A DNA stretch of 64,000 nt, taken from Pseudomonas fluorescens. GTDB lineage: Bacteria > Pseudomonadota > Gammaproteobacteria > Pseudomonadales > Pseudomonadaceae. Shown here piece by piece: positions 17,473-25,997 of this stretch (the first letter of the stretch is position 1; each line of letters opens with the position of its first letter). A program made the translations under genes and the position numbers. The notes under the pieces were generated by a model. That model was given only the letters and a program-made list of their open reading frames with translations, was not told where the DNA came from and searched no databases. The DNA is taken from contig NZ_MOBX01000002.1 in assembly GCF_003732425.1 (NCBI RefSeq), forward strand, positions 62,001-126,000. Reading direction: 5' to 3'.

Positions 17473-18333
17473 TCAGGCTTTTGGCAGCGCCAGGCCTTGG
17501 CCCATCTGCACTGGCGAACCCGCCACCAACTCTTGCGCCCATTTCACTTGATCCGGCCCGAACAGCACGATTGCGGTCGAACCCAGCTTGAAGCGCCCCA
17601 GTTCCGCACCTTTTTCCAGATGGATCGGCGCACGCGCAGCTTCGTCGTAGCGGAAGGTTTTCAGTTCACGCTTGGGTGGGGTGACCAGACCGGCCCATAC
17701 GGTTTCGATCGAAGCGACGATCATTGCGCCCACCAGTACCACAGCCATCGGCCCGCGCTCGGTGTCGAAGATGCACGCTACACGTTCGTTGCGGGCGAAC
17801 AGTTCCGGAACATTTTCTGCGGTGGTCTGGTTGACCGAGAAGATCCGGCCCGGGATGTAGACCATTTCGCGCAGGGTGCCGGCCAGCGGCATGTGCACGC
17901 GGTGGTAGTCCTTCGGCGACAGGTAAATAGTGGCGAAGTCGCCGCCCATGAACGGTGCCGCGTTGGCTGCGTCACCGCCGAGCAGTTCCAGCACGCTGAA
18001 GCTGTGGCCCTTGGCCTGGAACACGCGACCGTGTTCGATCGGGCCGAGCTGGCTGACCGCACCGTCGGCCGGGCTGAGGATCGCGCCCGGGGTTTCGTCC
18101 AGCGGACGCGCGCCGTCTTTCAAGGCGCGGGTGAAGAAGGCGTTGAAGTGCTCGTAAGCGGTGAGGTCTTCGACCAGTGCTTGCGACATGTCGACCTGAT
18201 AACGCTTGGCGAACCACTGCGTGAAGGCATTCTTGAACCAGCGCACGCGGCACTCGGCAACGCAGCCGGCCAGACGCGACAGCAGGTGATGAGGCAGCAG
18301 GTACTGGCTGAGGATAAACAGACGCTCTTTCAT
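17473..18333 (-). CDS. psd: Phosphatidylserine decarboxylase proenzyme
   Basis: 286-residue inner-membrane enzyme that converts phosphatidylserine to phosphatidylethanolamine. The LGST self-cleavage motif is at residues 250-253; cleavage between Gly251 and Ser252 would create the pyruvoyl cofactor on the 35-residue alpha chain. Upstream motifs include [11 protein letters not shown] and [22 protein letters not shown] sequence. ATG at 18333 has AAGGA 6 bases before it. It lies 18 bp after rhdA and is probably cotranscribed with it. Confidence 0.95.
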   Translation of the reverse strand: MKERLFILSQYLLPHHLLSRLAGCVAECRVRWFKNAFTQWFAKRYQVDMSQALVEDLTAYEHFNAFFTRALKDGARPLDETPGAILSPADGAVSQLGPIEHGRVFQAKGHSFSVLELLGGDAANAAPFMGGDFATIYLSPKDYHRVHMPLAGTLREMVYIPGRIFSVNQTTAENVPELFARNERVACIFDTERGPMAVVLVGAMIVASIETVWAGLVTPPKRELKTFRYDEAARAPIHLEKGAELGRFKLGSTAIVLFGPDQVKWAQELVAGSPVQMGQGLALPKA

Positions 18334-18351
18334 TAGTTGTCCTTAAAAACC

Positions 18352-19167
18352 TTAAATCTCGACAGGCGTGTCAGGGTGGTTGCCCCATTCGCCCCAGGAA
18401 CCGGCGTAGCCCTTGACCCGCGGATAACCGAGGGACTTGGCCACCAGATAAGTGAAGCCCGACCGGTGATGGGTCTGGCAGTGAGTAATGATTTCTTTGT
18501 CCTTGGTAATCCCGAGGTCTTCGAGGATCTGCGGCATGTCACTGCGAATGCGCAGCTGACGTGCCTTGTCCATGCCCGCCGTCCATTCGAAGTTGACCGC
18601 GCCGGGGATGTGACCGGCCTTGGCGGCCAGTACTTTCTCGCCGGAGTATTCCAGTGGTCCGCGCGCATCCCAGATCGCCAGATCGGCAGCGCCGAGACGG
18701 CTTTGCAGGTATTCGCGGGTTGCCGTCGGCTCTTCGTGCAGGGTCAGCGCCACCGGGCCGCCGACCGCAGGCGGAACCTGGATCGACATCGGCATGCCGG
18801 CCGCCAGCCACGCCGGCAAACCGCCGTCGACGTAGTGGTATTTGTCGTGACCGATCACGTCGAGCAGCCAGATGAAACGCCCGGCCCAGCCGCCGCCTTC
18901 GTCGTCATACACGACGTAGACCGCGTCCTGGCGGTGGCCCAGTTCACCGAACAACGCTTCCAGATCGCCTTTGGCCGGCAGCAGGCCCGGCGCTGGCGGC
19001 TGGCCGAGCTGGGTGCGTTTCGGGTCGACAAAGCGTGCGCCGGGAAAGTGACCTTCGGCATAACGGGCAGGGCTGGTCAGGTCCACCAGAATCAGTTCAG
19101 GGGAATCGAGACGCGGGAGCAGGTCGCTCGCCTCGATGACGAGCGGCAAGCCAGAGAAGTCAGACAT
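18352..19167 (-). CDS. rhdA: Thiosulfate:cyanide sulfurtransferase (rhodanese)
   Basis: 271-residue protein of two rhodanese domains (about 10-135 inactive, 150-271 active). The active-site loop is C230-Q-T-H-H-R, the distinctive loop and residue number of Azotobacter vinelandii RhdA, rather than the CRxGx[R/T] loop of ordinary rhodaneses. It transfers sulfane sulfur to cyanide or another acceptor in the cytoplasm. ATG at 19167 is chosen over an upstream start because the domain begins there. It sits 42 bp after the HDOD gene and 18 bp before psd, suggesting an HDOD-rhdA-psd operon. Confidence 0.93.
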   Translation of the reverse strand: MSDFSGLPLVIEASDLLPRLDSPELILVDLTSPARYAEGHFPGARFVDPKRTQLGQPPAPGLLPAKGDLEALFGELGHRQDAVYVVYDDEGGGWAGRFIWLLDVIGHDKYHYVDGGLPAWLAAGMPMSIQVPPAVGGPVALTLHEEPTATREYLQSRLGAADLAIWDARGPLEYSGEKVLAAKAGHIPGAVNFEWTAGMDKARQLRIRSDMPQILEDLGITKDKEIITHCQTHHRSGFTYLVAKSLGYPRVKGYAGSWGEWGNHPDTPVEI

Positions 19168-19209
19168 GTGAGGTCTCCAGAGCACAAAGGGGAGGATTGT
19201 AGCGCAGCC

Positions 19210-20748
19210 TCATCGGCCACGGCTGCTAAAGCTGTGCAGGGCTTTTTCGATGCACTGCGCGGTTTTGCCAAAGGCTTGCACGGTGATGTCGGCGAACGGC
19301 CCGCCGCCCTGATCGGCGACGACGATCATGATCACCCGACCGTTATTGACCAGCGAGCGCAGGAATAGATGCTCGCCGCGAAACAGCGTGCGCAGGCTCG
19401 CTGGCAGCAGGGCAGAGAATTGTGCGTTGTTCTCGGGATTGATCCGCACCTGCGCCTGTTGCGCGAGCAGCCGTTGCAGGACCTTGCTCTGGCTGACGAC
19501 AAAATTCAGCGCCGCCGCTTCTTTCGGCAGCCCGGCGGTTTGATTCACGCGCAGATTGGACTGCGTGCGGTCGGCCATCAGGATCATCACCCGGCGCATG
19601 CCGCTGGCCACCAGCGCATCGCGAGCGGCGACGGTCAGGCTCATGGCATTGGTGAAACGGCTCGGCTCGGCCAACAGTTCGGCGCATTGCCGGCGCCATT
19701 GCGTCAGATCTTCCGAGGTTGGCGCAGCGGCGGGTAGCATGCCGGCCGGCAAACGATGGGTGCCCCACGGCCACAGCAGCGAAACCGCCGGGTGCCAGAG
19801 GTCGGGCATCGCATGATGGCGCGCACTGTTGGCGGCTTGCTGGTGCAACTGTTGTTGCACTTCATCCATGGAAATCTGCAGATAAAGGCTGGTCAGGTAC
19901 TGCCAGCGTTCGCTGTGCCGACTGTCCCACGCTTGTTGCGCCGACAGTGCCAGGCCGTTGGCCAGCAGCACAGTGTTGGCCGGCTGGTTGAGCCAGCGGC
20001 GCAGGGTCGGATCGTCATCGAGACGGTTTTGCTGGCGCAGCGGATGTTCGCTGTCGCGGGCGATGCGCAGGACTTTGACCAGTTCACGCTGTTCGCTGAG
20101 CAGCAATTTATAGCCCTGCTGGACCCAGATCGGCAGGTGCCAGATTTGCACCAGCGCCTCGGCGATCTTCAGCAGGCGCACGCCAAACAGCTGCTTCTCG
20201 ACCACCGGGGCCGACTCGCCCTTGTGGATAACCCGCAGTTCCCACTCTTCGAGCAACTCTGGATACGTCAGCGCCAAGGGCCAAAGCGGCGAGAGGAACA
20301 ACAAGCTGCCCCAATGAATGTCCTGCCACAGCCGCGCCAGGCGACTGGCGAAAAAACCGTTGGCCTGTTGCGTCGCGTGCTGGCTGATCATCTGTAACTG
20401 GCGCAGGGCCTTGGGAATCTGCATCTGCGGTTCGGCAGGCAAGCGCGCGAGCAGTTCTTCGGTGCGGGCAAGGCCGAGGCGATTGATTGCCACCTCGAGA
20501 TTTTCCGCCGGTGCGGCCATCGTGCCGTGGGTGTGACGATTTGCCTCACGGATGATGCTCAAGGCCAGCGCCGGGCTCTCCTGCATCAGGTCGGCGATGT
20601 CGCGCAACGAGCTGCGGTTGTCGCGGATCGCCCGGCAGACTTTGTCGTGAGCCTCTTGCGGCACGGGCAGCCGGACGCTGTCGAGCAGCTTGACCCAGCC
20701 GTCGAGCGTGGTCGGTTTTGCGTGTGGGACGTTCGTTTCATTAGCCAT
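19210..20748 (-). CDS. HDOD-domain protein
   Basis: 512-residue cytoplasmic protein. The first 290 residues look like an HDOD domain (LPVPQEAHDKVCRAI, SLRDIADLMQESPALALSIIREANR, AINRLGLARTEELLARLP), an HD-related fold without the HD metal dyad. The C-terminal 200 residues (VMILMADRTQSNLRVNQT, FRGEHLFLRSLVNNGRVIMIVVADQGGGPF) resemble a GAF-like sensor. HDOD proteins usually act as signalling scaffolds. It is transcribed away from motA across a 166-bp gap and heads the group with rhdA and psd. Specific role unknown. Confidence 0.75.
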   Translation of the reverse strand: MANETNVPHAKPTTLDGWVKLLDSVRLPVPQEAHDKVCRAIRDNRSSLRDIADLMQESPALALSIIREANRHTHGTMAAPAENLEVAINRLGLARTEELLARLPAEPQMQIPKALRQLQMISQHATQQANGFFASRLARLWQDIHWGSLLFLSPLWPLALTYPELLEEWELRVIHKGESAPVVEKQLFGVRLLKIAEALVQIWHLPIWVQQGYKLLLSEQRELVKVLRIARDSEHPLRQQNRLDDDPTLRRWLNQPANTVLLANGLALSAQQAWDSRHSERWQYLTSLYLQISMDEVQQQLHQQAANSARHHAMPDLWHPAVSLLWPWGTHRLPAGMLPAAAPTSEDLTQWRRQCAELLAEPSRFTNAMSLTVAARDALVASGMRRVMILMADRTQSNLRVNQTAGLPKEAAALNFVVSQSKVLQRLLAQQAQVRINPENNAQFSALLPASLRTLFRGEHLFLRSLVNNGRVIMIVVADQGGGPFADITVQAFGKTAQCIEKALHSFSSRGR

Positions 20749-20819
20749 GTCTGGACGAGATCTTCACTGACTGTAGACGCGCCCGGCATGGGCTAAATTG
20801 GCTTTTCGCCTGAACTGGC

Positions 20820-20846
20820 TATAGTCTGGCGCAGTTTTGCCGATAA
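20820..20846 (+). promoter_or_regulatory. Sigma-28 (FliA) promoter of motAB
   Basis: TATAGTCT, 11 bases, then GCCGATAA, against the FliA consensus TAAAGTTT-N11-GCCGATAA: the -10 is perfect and the -35 has 6 of 8 bases. It lies 68 bp upstream of motA, as expected for late flagellar genes. Confidence 0.85.
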
Positions 20847-20914
20847 GTAGAAGAAGAGATTTTTTAACTTCCGAATATGACCTTGAACCCGACTTAAATA
20901 AGTACTTTCTACCT

Positions 20915-21766
20915 ATGGCTAAAATTATCGGCATCATCGTCGTATTCGCGAGCGTGCTCGGCGGATACGTGCTCTCCCACGGCAAGATTGCCGCCCTGAT
21001 CCAGCCTTTCGAGGTGTTGATCATCGGTGGTGCGGCACTGGGTGCATTCCTCCAGGCCAACCCCGGCTACATGACGATGCACGTGCTCAAGAAATCCCTG
21101 AGCATGTTCAGTTCGCGCTTCAGCCACACGTTCTATCTGGAAGTGCTCGGCCTGATCTACGAGATCCTCAACAAGAGCCGCCGCGAAGGCATGATGGCCA
21201 TCGAAGGCGACATCGAAGATGCCGCCGCGAGCCCGATTTTCGCCAAGTACCCGGCAGTGCTCAAAGACGAACGCATGACCGCGTTTATCTGCGATTACCT
21301 GCGCATCATGTCCTCCGGCAACATGGCGCCGCACGAGCTGGAAGGCTTGTTCGACATGGAACTGTACAGCCTGAAAGAAGACCTCGAGCATCCATCCCAT
21401 GCGGTGAACGGCATCGCCGACGCCATGCCCGGTTTCGGTATCGTCGCGGCGGTACTCGGTATCGTGGTGACCATGGCCTCGCTGGGTGAAGGCGATCAGA
21501 AGTCCATCGGTCTGCACGTCGGTGCGGCACTGGTCGGTACCTTCTTCGGTATTCTCGCGGCCTACGGTTTCTTCGGCCCGCTGGCGCACTCGCTGGCCCA
21601 CGATGCCAAGGAAGAGCTGAACGTCTATGAAGCCATCAAGGCCTCGCTGGTAGCTTCGGCTTCCGGCATGCCGCCTTCGCTGGCGGTCGAGTTCGGTCGC
21701 AAGGTTTTGTACCCGGCGCACCGCCCAAGCTTCGCCGAGCTGGAACAAGCGGTTCGCGGTCGCTAA
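20915..21766 (+). CDS. motA: Flagellar stator protein MotA
   Basis: 283-residue inner-membrane stator subunit with four membrane segments (about 4-24, 32-50, 170-190, 200-220) and the cytoplasmic loop that contacts FliG. Motifs include GEGDQKSIGLHVGAALVGTFFG and PGFGIVAAVLGIVVTMAS. With MotB it forms the ion channel that drives flagellar rotation. ATG at 20915 starts the family sequence MAKIIGIIVV; no good Shine-Dalgarno precedes it (agtactttctacct). A longer in-frame start at 20837 overlaps the -10 of the sigma-28 promoter and is rejected. motB follows after 3 bp. Confidence 0.94.
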   Translation: MAKIIGIIVVFASVLGGYVLSHGKIAALIQPFEVLIIGGAALGAFLQANPGYMTMHVLKKSLSMFSSRFSHTFYLEVLGLIYEILNKSRREGMMAIEGDIEDAAASPIFAKYPAVLKDERMTAFICDYLRIMSSGNMAPHELEGLFDMELYSLKEDLEHPSHAVNGIADAMPGFGIVAAVLGIVVTMASLGEGDQKSIGLHVGAALVGTFFGILAAYGFFGPLAHSLAHDAKEELNVYEAIKASLVASASGMPPSLAVEFGRKVLYPAHRPSFAELEQAVRGR

Positions 21767-21769
21767 GTC

Positions 21770-22846
21770 ATGGAAAATAATCAGCCGATTATCATCAAGC
21801 GCGTCAAGCGCATAGCCGGCGGGCATCACGGCGGGGCGTGGAAAATCGCCTTCGCCGACTTCGCCACGGCGATGATGGCGTTCTTCCTCGTGTTGTGGCT
21901 GCTGTCCACCGCGACGCCGGAGCAGAAGATCGCCATCGCCGGTTACTTCAAAGACCCGGTCGGCTTCTCCGAAAGCGGCACGCCGTACATCATCGACTTG
22001 GGCGGCACGCCGACCCTGGCGCCGGAAAACACCCTCAACCCCGAGGTGAAGTCGCAGCCGCAACCGGACAAGGTCACGGTCGACACCGAACAGGTTGAAG
22101 GCATGGCCGAGCAGGTCGAGAAAGAGCGCCTGGAACTGCTCCTGCAAGAATTGCAGAACAAGGTCGACGAGAACCCGCAACTGCAGAAGTTCAAGGATCA
22201 GATCCTCTTCGAGATCACCCCGAACGGCTTGCGCATCCAGATCATGGACGCCGAGAACCGACCGATGTTCGACTCGGGTTCCGCACGCCTGAAGCCTTAC
22301 TTCGAAGACATCCTGCTGGCCATGGCCGACACCATCAAAGCGGTGCCGAACAAGATCAGCATCAGCGGCCACACCGATGCCAAGCCTTATATCGGTACCG
22401 GTGATTACGGTAACTGGGAGCTGTCGGCCAACCGTGCCAACGCTGCCCGGCGTGCCTTGGTTGCCGGTAGCTATCCGGATGCGCAAGTGGCGCGGGTAGT
22501 AGGGTATGCCTCGTCGGCGCTGTTCGATCGGGAAAACCCGTTCAACCCGGTCAACCGCCGCATCGATATTGTGGTGCTGACCAAGAAGGCCCAAGCGGCC
22601 ATCGAAGGTGCGCAAGGTGCCGACGCGGCTAAGCCGGCGGATCAGAGTCAGAACGGCAATGCCCCGGCGACACCGGTTGATCCGAACGCGCTGCCGGCGG
22701 ATCAACAACCCGTGCCTGCGCACGAGTTGCGCGAGCGCTTGAATCTGTTCGACGACGCCGCACCGAAACCGGCCGAGCCGGGGAGTGCGGCGCCTGCTCC
22801 CGCTGCTCCGCCAGCCACTGCACCGGCTCTCGCGCCCAAGCAGTGA
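21770..22846 (+). CDS. motB: Flagellar stator protein MotB
   Basis: 358-residue stator subunit. A single membrane helix at about 22-45 (AFADFATAMMAFFLVLWLLS) carries the ion-binding aspartate. The periplasmic part has an OmpA-like peptidoglycan-binding domain at about 150-270 (ISGHTDAKPY, WELSANRANAARRALVAG, NRRIDIVVL). The last 75 residues are a Pro/Ala-rich tail. Cotranscribed with motA from the sigma-28 promoter; a strong terminator follows. Confidence 0.95.
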   Translation: MENNQPIIIKRVKRIAGGHHGGAWKIAFADFATAMMAFFLVLWLLSTATPEQKIAIAGYFKDPVGFSESGTPYIIDLGGTPTLAPENTLNPEVKSQPQPDKVTVDTEQVEGMAEQVEKERLELLLQELQNKVDENPQLQKFKDQILFEITPNGLRIQIMDAENRPMFDSGSARLKPYFEDILLAMADTIKAVPNKISISGHTDAKPYIGTGDYGNWELSANRANAARRALVAGSYPDAQVARVVGYASSALFDRENPFNPVNRRIDIVVLTKKAQAAIEGAQGADAAKPADQSQNGNAPATPVDPNALPADQQPVPAHELRERLNLFDDAAPKPAEPGSAAPAPAAPPATAPALAPKQ

Positions 22847-22851
22847 TTCAC

Positions 22852-22879
22852 AAAAAGCCACGGTCACCGTGGCTTTTTT
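22852..22879 (+). terminator. Rho-independent terminator after motB
   Basis: aaaaagccacggt/accgtggctttttt: about 8 GC-rich stem pairs with a tiny loop and a run of six T. It can act in both directions. Confidence 0.9.
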
Positions 22880-22936
22880 GTTTCTGCCTGCGTCGCAATG
22901 ACCAGTCGCAGTTTTCGCAATCACGGAAGATCAGTT

Positions 22937-24100
22937 ATGGAAAGACTCAAAGCCTATTTTCAGCGGCACGGCAACGCACCCTTCAAATTTGGCGAGGGGC
23001 GGGTCAGTGGCTATATTTCGGCGACACTCGGGCTGCTGAGCCTGCTGGCAGTGCTCTGCTTCCTCTTCCCCGAATGGCTGACCACCGCCGAACTGCGCAA
23101 GGTCTATGACGAGCAGTTCGCGCGCACCACGCTGTTGCTCGGTCTGGTGCTGTCGTTCAGCCTCGGCACCCTGAATATCCTGCTCAACAAGCGCAAACGT
23201 CTGGGGATTACCGGATTGGTGGCGTCGGGGCTGGCGGTGTTTCTCGGTGGTACCAATGTCCAGGTCAGCGCGATCGGGCAGACGCCGTACTCGCTCGGCC
23301 TGGACTGGTTCGTGCTGGCGTTGCTGGTGTCGGCCATCGTCTTCATTCCGCTGGAAAAGCTCTACTCCAAAGACCCTGAGCAGAACATTCTGCGCCCGCA
23401 CTGGCGCACCGACCTGACGTACTTTTTTGTCAGCCACATGCTGGTGCAGTTCATCCTGATCTTCATCACCGCCTCCTCGAGTTACATCGCCGGCTGGGCG
23501 GTGTCGCCCGGCTTGCAGGCGAGTGTGCAAAGCCTGCCGCTCGTTGTGCAGTTTCTGCTGGCGATCCTGGTGGCCGATCTCGGTCAGTACTGGCTGCATC
23601 GGCTCTACCATGTAGTGCCATGGCTGTGGCGCATTCATGCGGTGCATCACTCCAGTACGCACATGGACTGGCTCGCCGGTTCCCGCGTGCATTTCATCGA
23701 AATCCTGCTGACCCGCACCGGCGTGCTGGTGCCGTTGATGTTGCTGGGTTTTGCCCCGCAGGCACTGAATGCCTATGTGATTCTGGTCGGCGTTCAAGCG
23801 GTCCTGGCCCACGCCAACGTGCGAATCAATGGCGGCTGGCTGAACTACCTGATCGTGCTGCCGCGCTATCACCATTGGCACCACGCTCGGCACAAGGACT
23901 ACATCTACAAAAACTACGCGATCCACACGCCGCTGGTGGACATGCTCTTCGGTACGTTCAAGCTGCCACCGAAGGAATGGCCGGTGCGTTATGGCGTGTT
24001 TGGTAAGGAACTGCCGGGCGGGATTGTGCGTCAGCACCTGTATGCGTTTCGCAAGCCTGAGCCAAAGGTGCTTGTGCCAAAACCGCCGGCCAGCGTGTGA
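22937..24100 (+). CDS. Fatty-acid hydroxylase/sterol desaturase family membrane protein
   Basis: 387-residue inner-membrane diiron oxygenase-type protein. Five or six hydrophobic segments (from about 28 to 300) surround the three histidine motifs: HRLYH, HAVHH and HHWHH, which bind the metal pair in the PF04116 superfamily. Substrate may be a fatty acyl chain or another lipid and is not known. ATG at 22937 follows GGAAGA; an in-frame ATG at 22898 is less likely. It lies in the segment inserted between motB and rsgA and has its own terminator. Whether it belongs functionally with the convergent TIR-caspase operon is unclear. Confidence 0.85.
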   Translation: MERLKAYFQRHGNAPFKFGEGRVSGYISATLGLLSLLAVLCFLFPEWLTTAELRKVYDEQFARTTLLLGLVLSFSLGTLNILLNKRKRLGITGLVASGLAVFLGGTNVQVSAIGQTPYSLGLDWFVLALLVSAIVFIPLEKLYSKDPEQNILRPHWRTDLTYFFVSHMLVQFILIFITASSSYIAGWAVSPGLQASVQSLPLVVQFLLAILVADLGQYWLHRLYHVVPWLWRIHAVHHSSTHMDWLAGSRVHFIEILLTRTGVLVPLMLLGFAPQALNAYVILVGVQAVLAHANVRINGGWLNYLIVLPRYHHWHHARHKDYIYKNYAIHTPLVDMLFGTFKLPPKEWPVRYGVFGKELPGGIVRQHLYAFRKPEPKVLVPKPPASV

Positions 24101-24103
24101 GGC

Positions 24104-24135
24104 AAAAAAAGCCGCGAGATGATCGCGGCTTTTTT
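24104..24135. terminator. Bidirectional terminator between the hydroxylase and TIR operon
   Basis: aaaaaaa-gccgcga / tcgcggc-tttttt: 7-bp GC stem with A-run before and T-run after, so it can end both convergent transcripts. Confidence 0.92.
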
Positions 24136-24142
24136 ACGTCTG

Positions 24143-24628
24143 TCAGAACCCGCGCCGAATCCGGTTCTTCAGTTGTTCGTGGAAAATCTCGGCATTTCGT
24201 TTGTAGGTGCCCTTAACGGATTCGCTTATCGATTCCAGCGACATCGAGCGTTTGTTCGACACCTCCTCTCGATACGCATCGATAAAGAAATCCAGATCAC
24301 TGGCCGTGCTCAACTTTGGCCACTTATCCAGATACAACGGCAGTTCCGTCGGCCCGGTCTTGAACGAACAGATCCGCCGATTGCTGATCGTCGCCTCGCC
24401 AATTTCGAACGGCACCCACCACGATAACGCAGTCTTTTCCGAGACCACTGCCAGCAGGTGCGTGCATTCGGTGATGTTGCGGGTGATGACCCCGGTGATG
24501 TCGTCGGTGGTCTGCGATTCCGGGTCGAGCACGTCGAGGTAGGTTTTGATGTTGGCCTGGATCAGGCGGCTATTGATGGCGATAGCGTGGGCGCGATCCA
24601 TGTGGCGGTAGCTGATGAATACGGGCAT
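24143..24628 (-). CDS. TIR-domain protein (second TIR of the caspase operon)
   Basis: 161-residue soluble TIR protein. The start MPVFISYRHMDRAHAIAI is the TIR beta-A strand, and SWWVPFEIGEA carries the conserved glutamate (E75) of NAD-cleaving TIRs. The C-terminal third (about 105-161) is helical and charged. Its ATG overlaps the stop of the caspase-like gene (TGATG), so translation is coupled; AAGGA lies about 9 bases upstream. An NADase or cyclase that makes an ADP-ribose-type signal is the expected activity, but this is inferred from family. It differs from the first TIR of the operon, so the two probably have separate roles. Ends at the bidirectional terminator. Confidence 0.85.
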   Translation of the reverse strand: MPVFISYRHMDRAHAIAINSRLIQANIKTYLDVLDPESQTTDDITGVITRNITECTHLLAVVSEKTALSWWVPFEIGEATISNRRICSFKTGPTELPLYLDKWPKLSTASDLDFFIDAYREEVSNKRSMSLESISESVKGTYKRNAEIFHEQLKNRIRRGF

Positions 24629-25587
24629 CAGAAGTGTCCTTTTAGGGCGAGTTCGCGGTAGTAGGCGCCGAGGGCGGTGAGGCGGCAGCCGGTGGAGTTG
24701 ATGGCCGCGTAGTACATGTGTTCGGCGTCCACGGGCTCGATCAGGCTGTGGCGATTGCACATTTGCAGTTGCTTGAAGATGTCGCCGTGCTCGGGGTCGA
24801 ACAGCGCTTCGGTGGGCTCGTAGCTGGGGTCGAGTCTGAAAACGAAGCTCGGCTCGGGGAACCAGTCCTTGAGTTTGCGCAGGGTTTCTTCGGCAATCAG
24901 CGGCGCGACCTCGCGTAGCGGCACAAACTGCGAGACATTGGTCTTGAACACCGGGCGCTGTTCCCAGGCTCCCAGCGCATTGTCGACAAACGAATAGACG
25001 CTACCGGGGGTGACCTTGCCGAGTACGTTGGCAGCGCCACCATGCAGCGCTTGCAGCAACAGATCCGTGAATACACCGTGACCGCGACTTTCCAGGGCGT
25101 ACTGTTCTTTTTTGCAGGCGGTGAGAATGGTCACGCCTTCGCCGATCACACTGCTGCCACCGCGCAGGTTGCGCAGGGCACCTGCTGCGCCGGCCTGGCA
25201 GCAATCGAGAATGATGATTTTATTCTTGATGTGCGGGGCCTTGTCCGCCCATTCCAGAATGTCGCTGATGCGGATACCGTCTCCGCCAGGCTGATAGTCC
25301 TGGGGAATCAGTAGTCCTTCGTCGATGCTGGTGTCGAACTGCCCATGACCGGCGAAGTACAGCAGTGCCACGTCACAGTCGCCTGAGAACAGGCTCTGGA
25401 TCTGCTGTTTCATGTGTTTGAGCGTTAGTTGTTCTTCGGCCGACGTCAGCACTTTGCTGCTGAAGTTCGGGCGCCCGCTGGCGTGACGCTCCAGTACCGA
25501 AGCCATGGCCATTGCGTCGTTGTTACAACCGCTCAGCGGCGAGACGTAGTCGTAGTGGTTGATGCCGATAAACAGTCCCTTGCGCAT
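24628..25587 (-). CDS. Caspase-like (peptidase C14) protease
   Basis: 319-residue caspase-fold protease. The fold starts at residue 1 (RKGLFIGINHYDYVSPLSGCNNDA). The catalytic dyad is visible: H81 in LLYFAGHGQFD and C130 in IIILDCCQAG. The peptidase part ends near residue 225; the last 95 residues (including LQMCNRHSLIEPVDAEHMYY and CRLTALGAYYRELALKG) look like a winged-helix or sensor domain. ATG at 25587 follows the first TIR gene's stop by 2 bp. Bacterial caspase-like proteases paired with TIR proteins act as abortive-infection effectors that degrade host proteins once a TIR-made nucleotide appears; that role here is inferred from operon content. Confidence 0.88.
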   Translation of the reverse strand: MRKGLFIGINHYDYVSPLSGCNNDAMAMASVLERHASGRPNFSSKVLTSAEEQLTLKHMKQQIQSLFSGDCDVALLYFAGHGQFDTSIDEGLLIPQDYQPGGDGIRISDILEWADKAPHIKNKIIILDCCQAGAAGALRNLRGGSSVIGEGVTILTACKKEQYALESRGHGVFTDLLLQALHGGAANVLGKVTPGSVYSFVDNALGAWEQRPVFKTNVSQFVPLREVAPLIAEETLRKLKDWFPEPSFVFRLDPSYEPTEALFDPEHGDIFKQLQMCNRHSLIEPVDAEHMYYAAINSTGCRLTALGAYYRELALKGHF

Positions 25588-25589
25588 GG

Positions 25590-25997
25590 TTACACCGCCG
25601 TATGCAGGCGGATCGCGCTGACGATGCTGTTGGTGTTCCACGCGCACTCGGCGTGAGCGGCGTCGCTGACCACCGTGGCCGTGCGCTCGGCGCCGTGGGG
25701 GCGGATCGCGATGATGATCTTGCCCATCCGTTTAGCGATATCGATCTCTTTCTGAATCCATTTGCTGTAGGCCGAGTACATGCCCGCCATCACCAGTACG
25801 GCCGAGCAGGGGCGAATCTTGTTTTCGATGGCTTCTTCGAGCTCTTTATCGGTGCGGGCACCGACGATCGGATTCTGCGGTGGCACCGAGAAATTCTTGA
25901 ACGTGAAGGTGGGGTGGTCGCTGAGCAGTCGAATCAGATTGTCGTGCGAACCGGAGTAGTTCCACGAATGGCTGATGAACAGGTGATAGGTCTGCAT
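25590..25997 (-). CDS. ThsB-like TIR-domain protein (first gene of the operon)
   Basis: 135-residue single-domain protein of the ThsB/DUF1863 TIR group. Visible: YHLFISHSW at 4-12 (first strand and loop), the NFSVPPQNPI segment at 35-44, VLVMAGMYSAYSKWIQKE at 67-84 with E84 as the likely catalytic glutamate, and the KIIIAIRPHG strand near 93-102. ThsB proteins sense phage and make a cyclic ADP-ribose isomer. ATG at 25997 has a perfect GAGGA 5-9 bases before it. It is the first of three tightly packed genes (TIR, caspase-like, TIR), with 2-bp spacing then a stop/start overlap. Confidence 0.88.
   Translation of the reverse strand: MQTYHLFISHSWNYSGSHDNLIRLLSDHPTFTFKNFSVPPQNPIVGARTDKELEEAIENKIRPCSAVLVMAGMYSAYSKWIQKEIDIAKRMGKIIIAIRPHGAERTATVVSDAAHAECAWNTNSIVSAIRLHTAV

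Noticed and set aside
20909..22924. 671-codon minus-strand open frame across motA-motB
   Set aside because: Shadow of motAB, which have their own sigma-28 promoter and full motifs.
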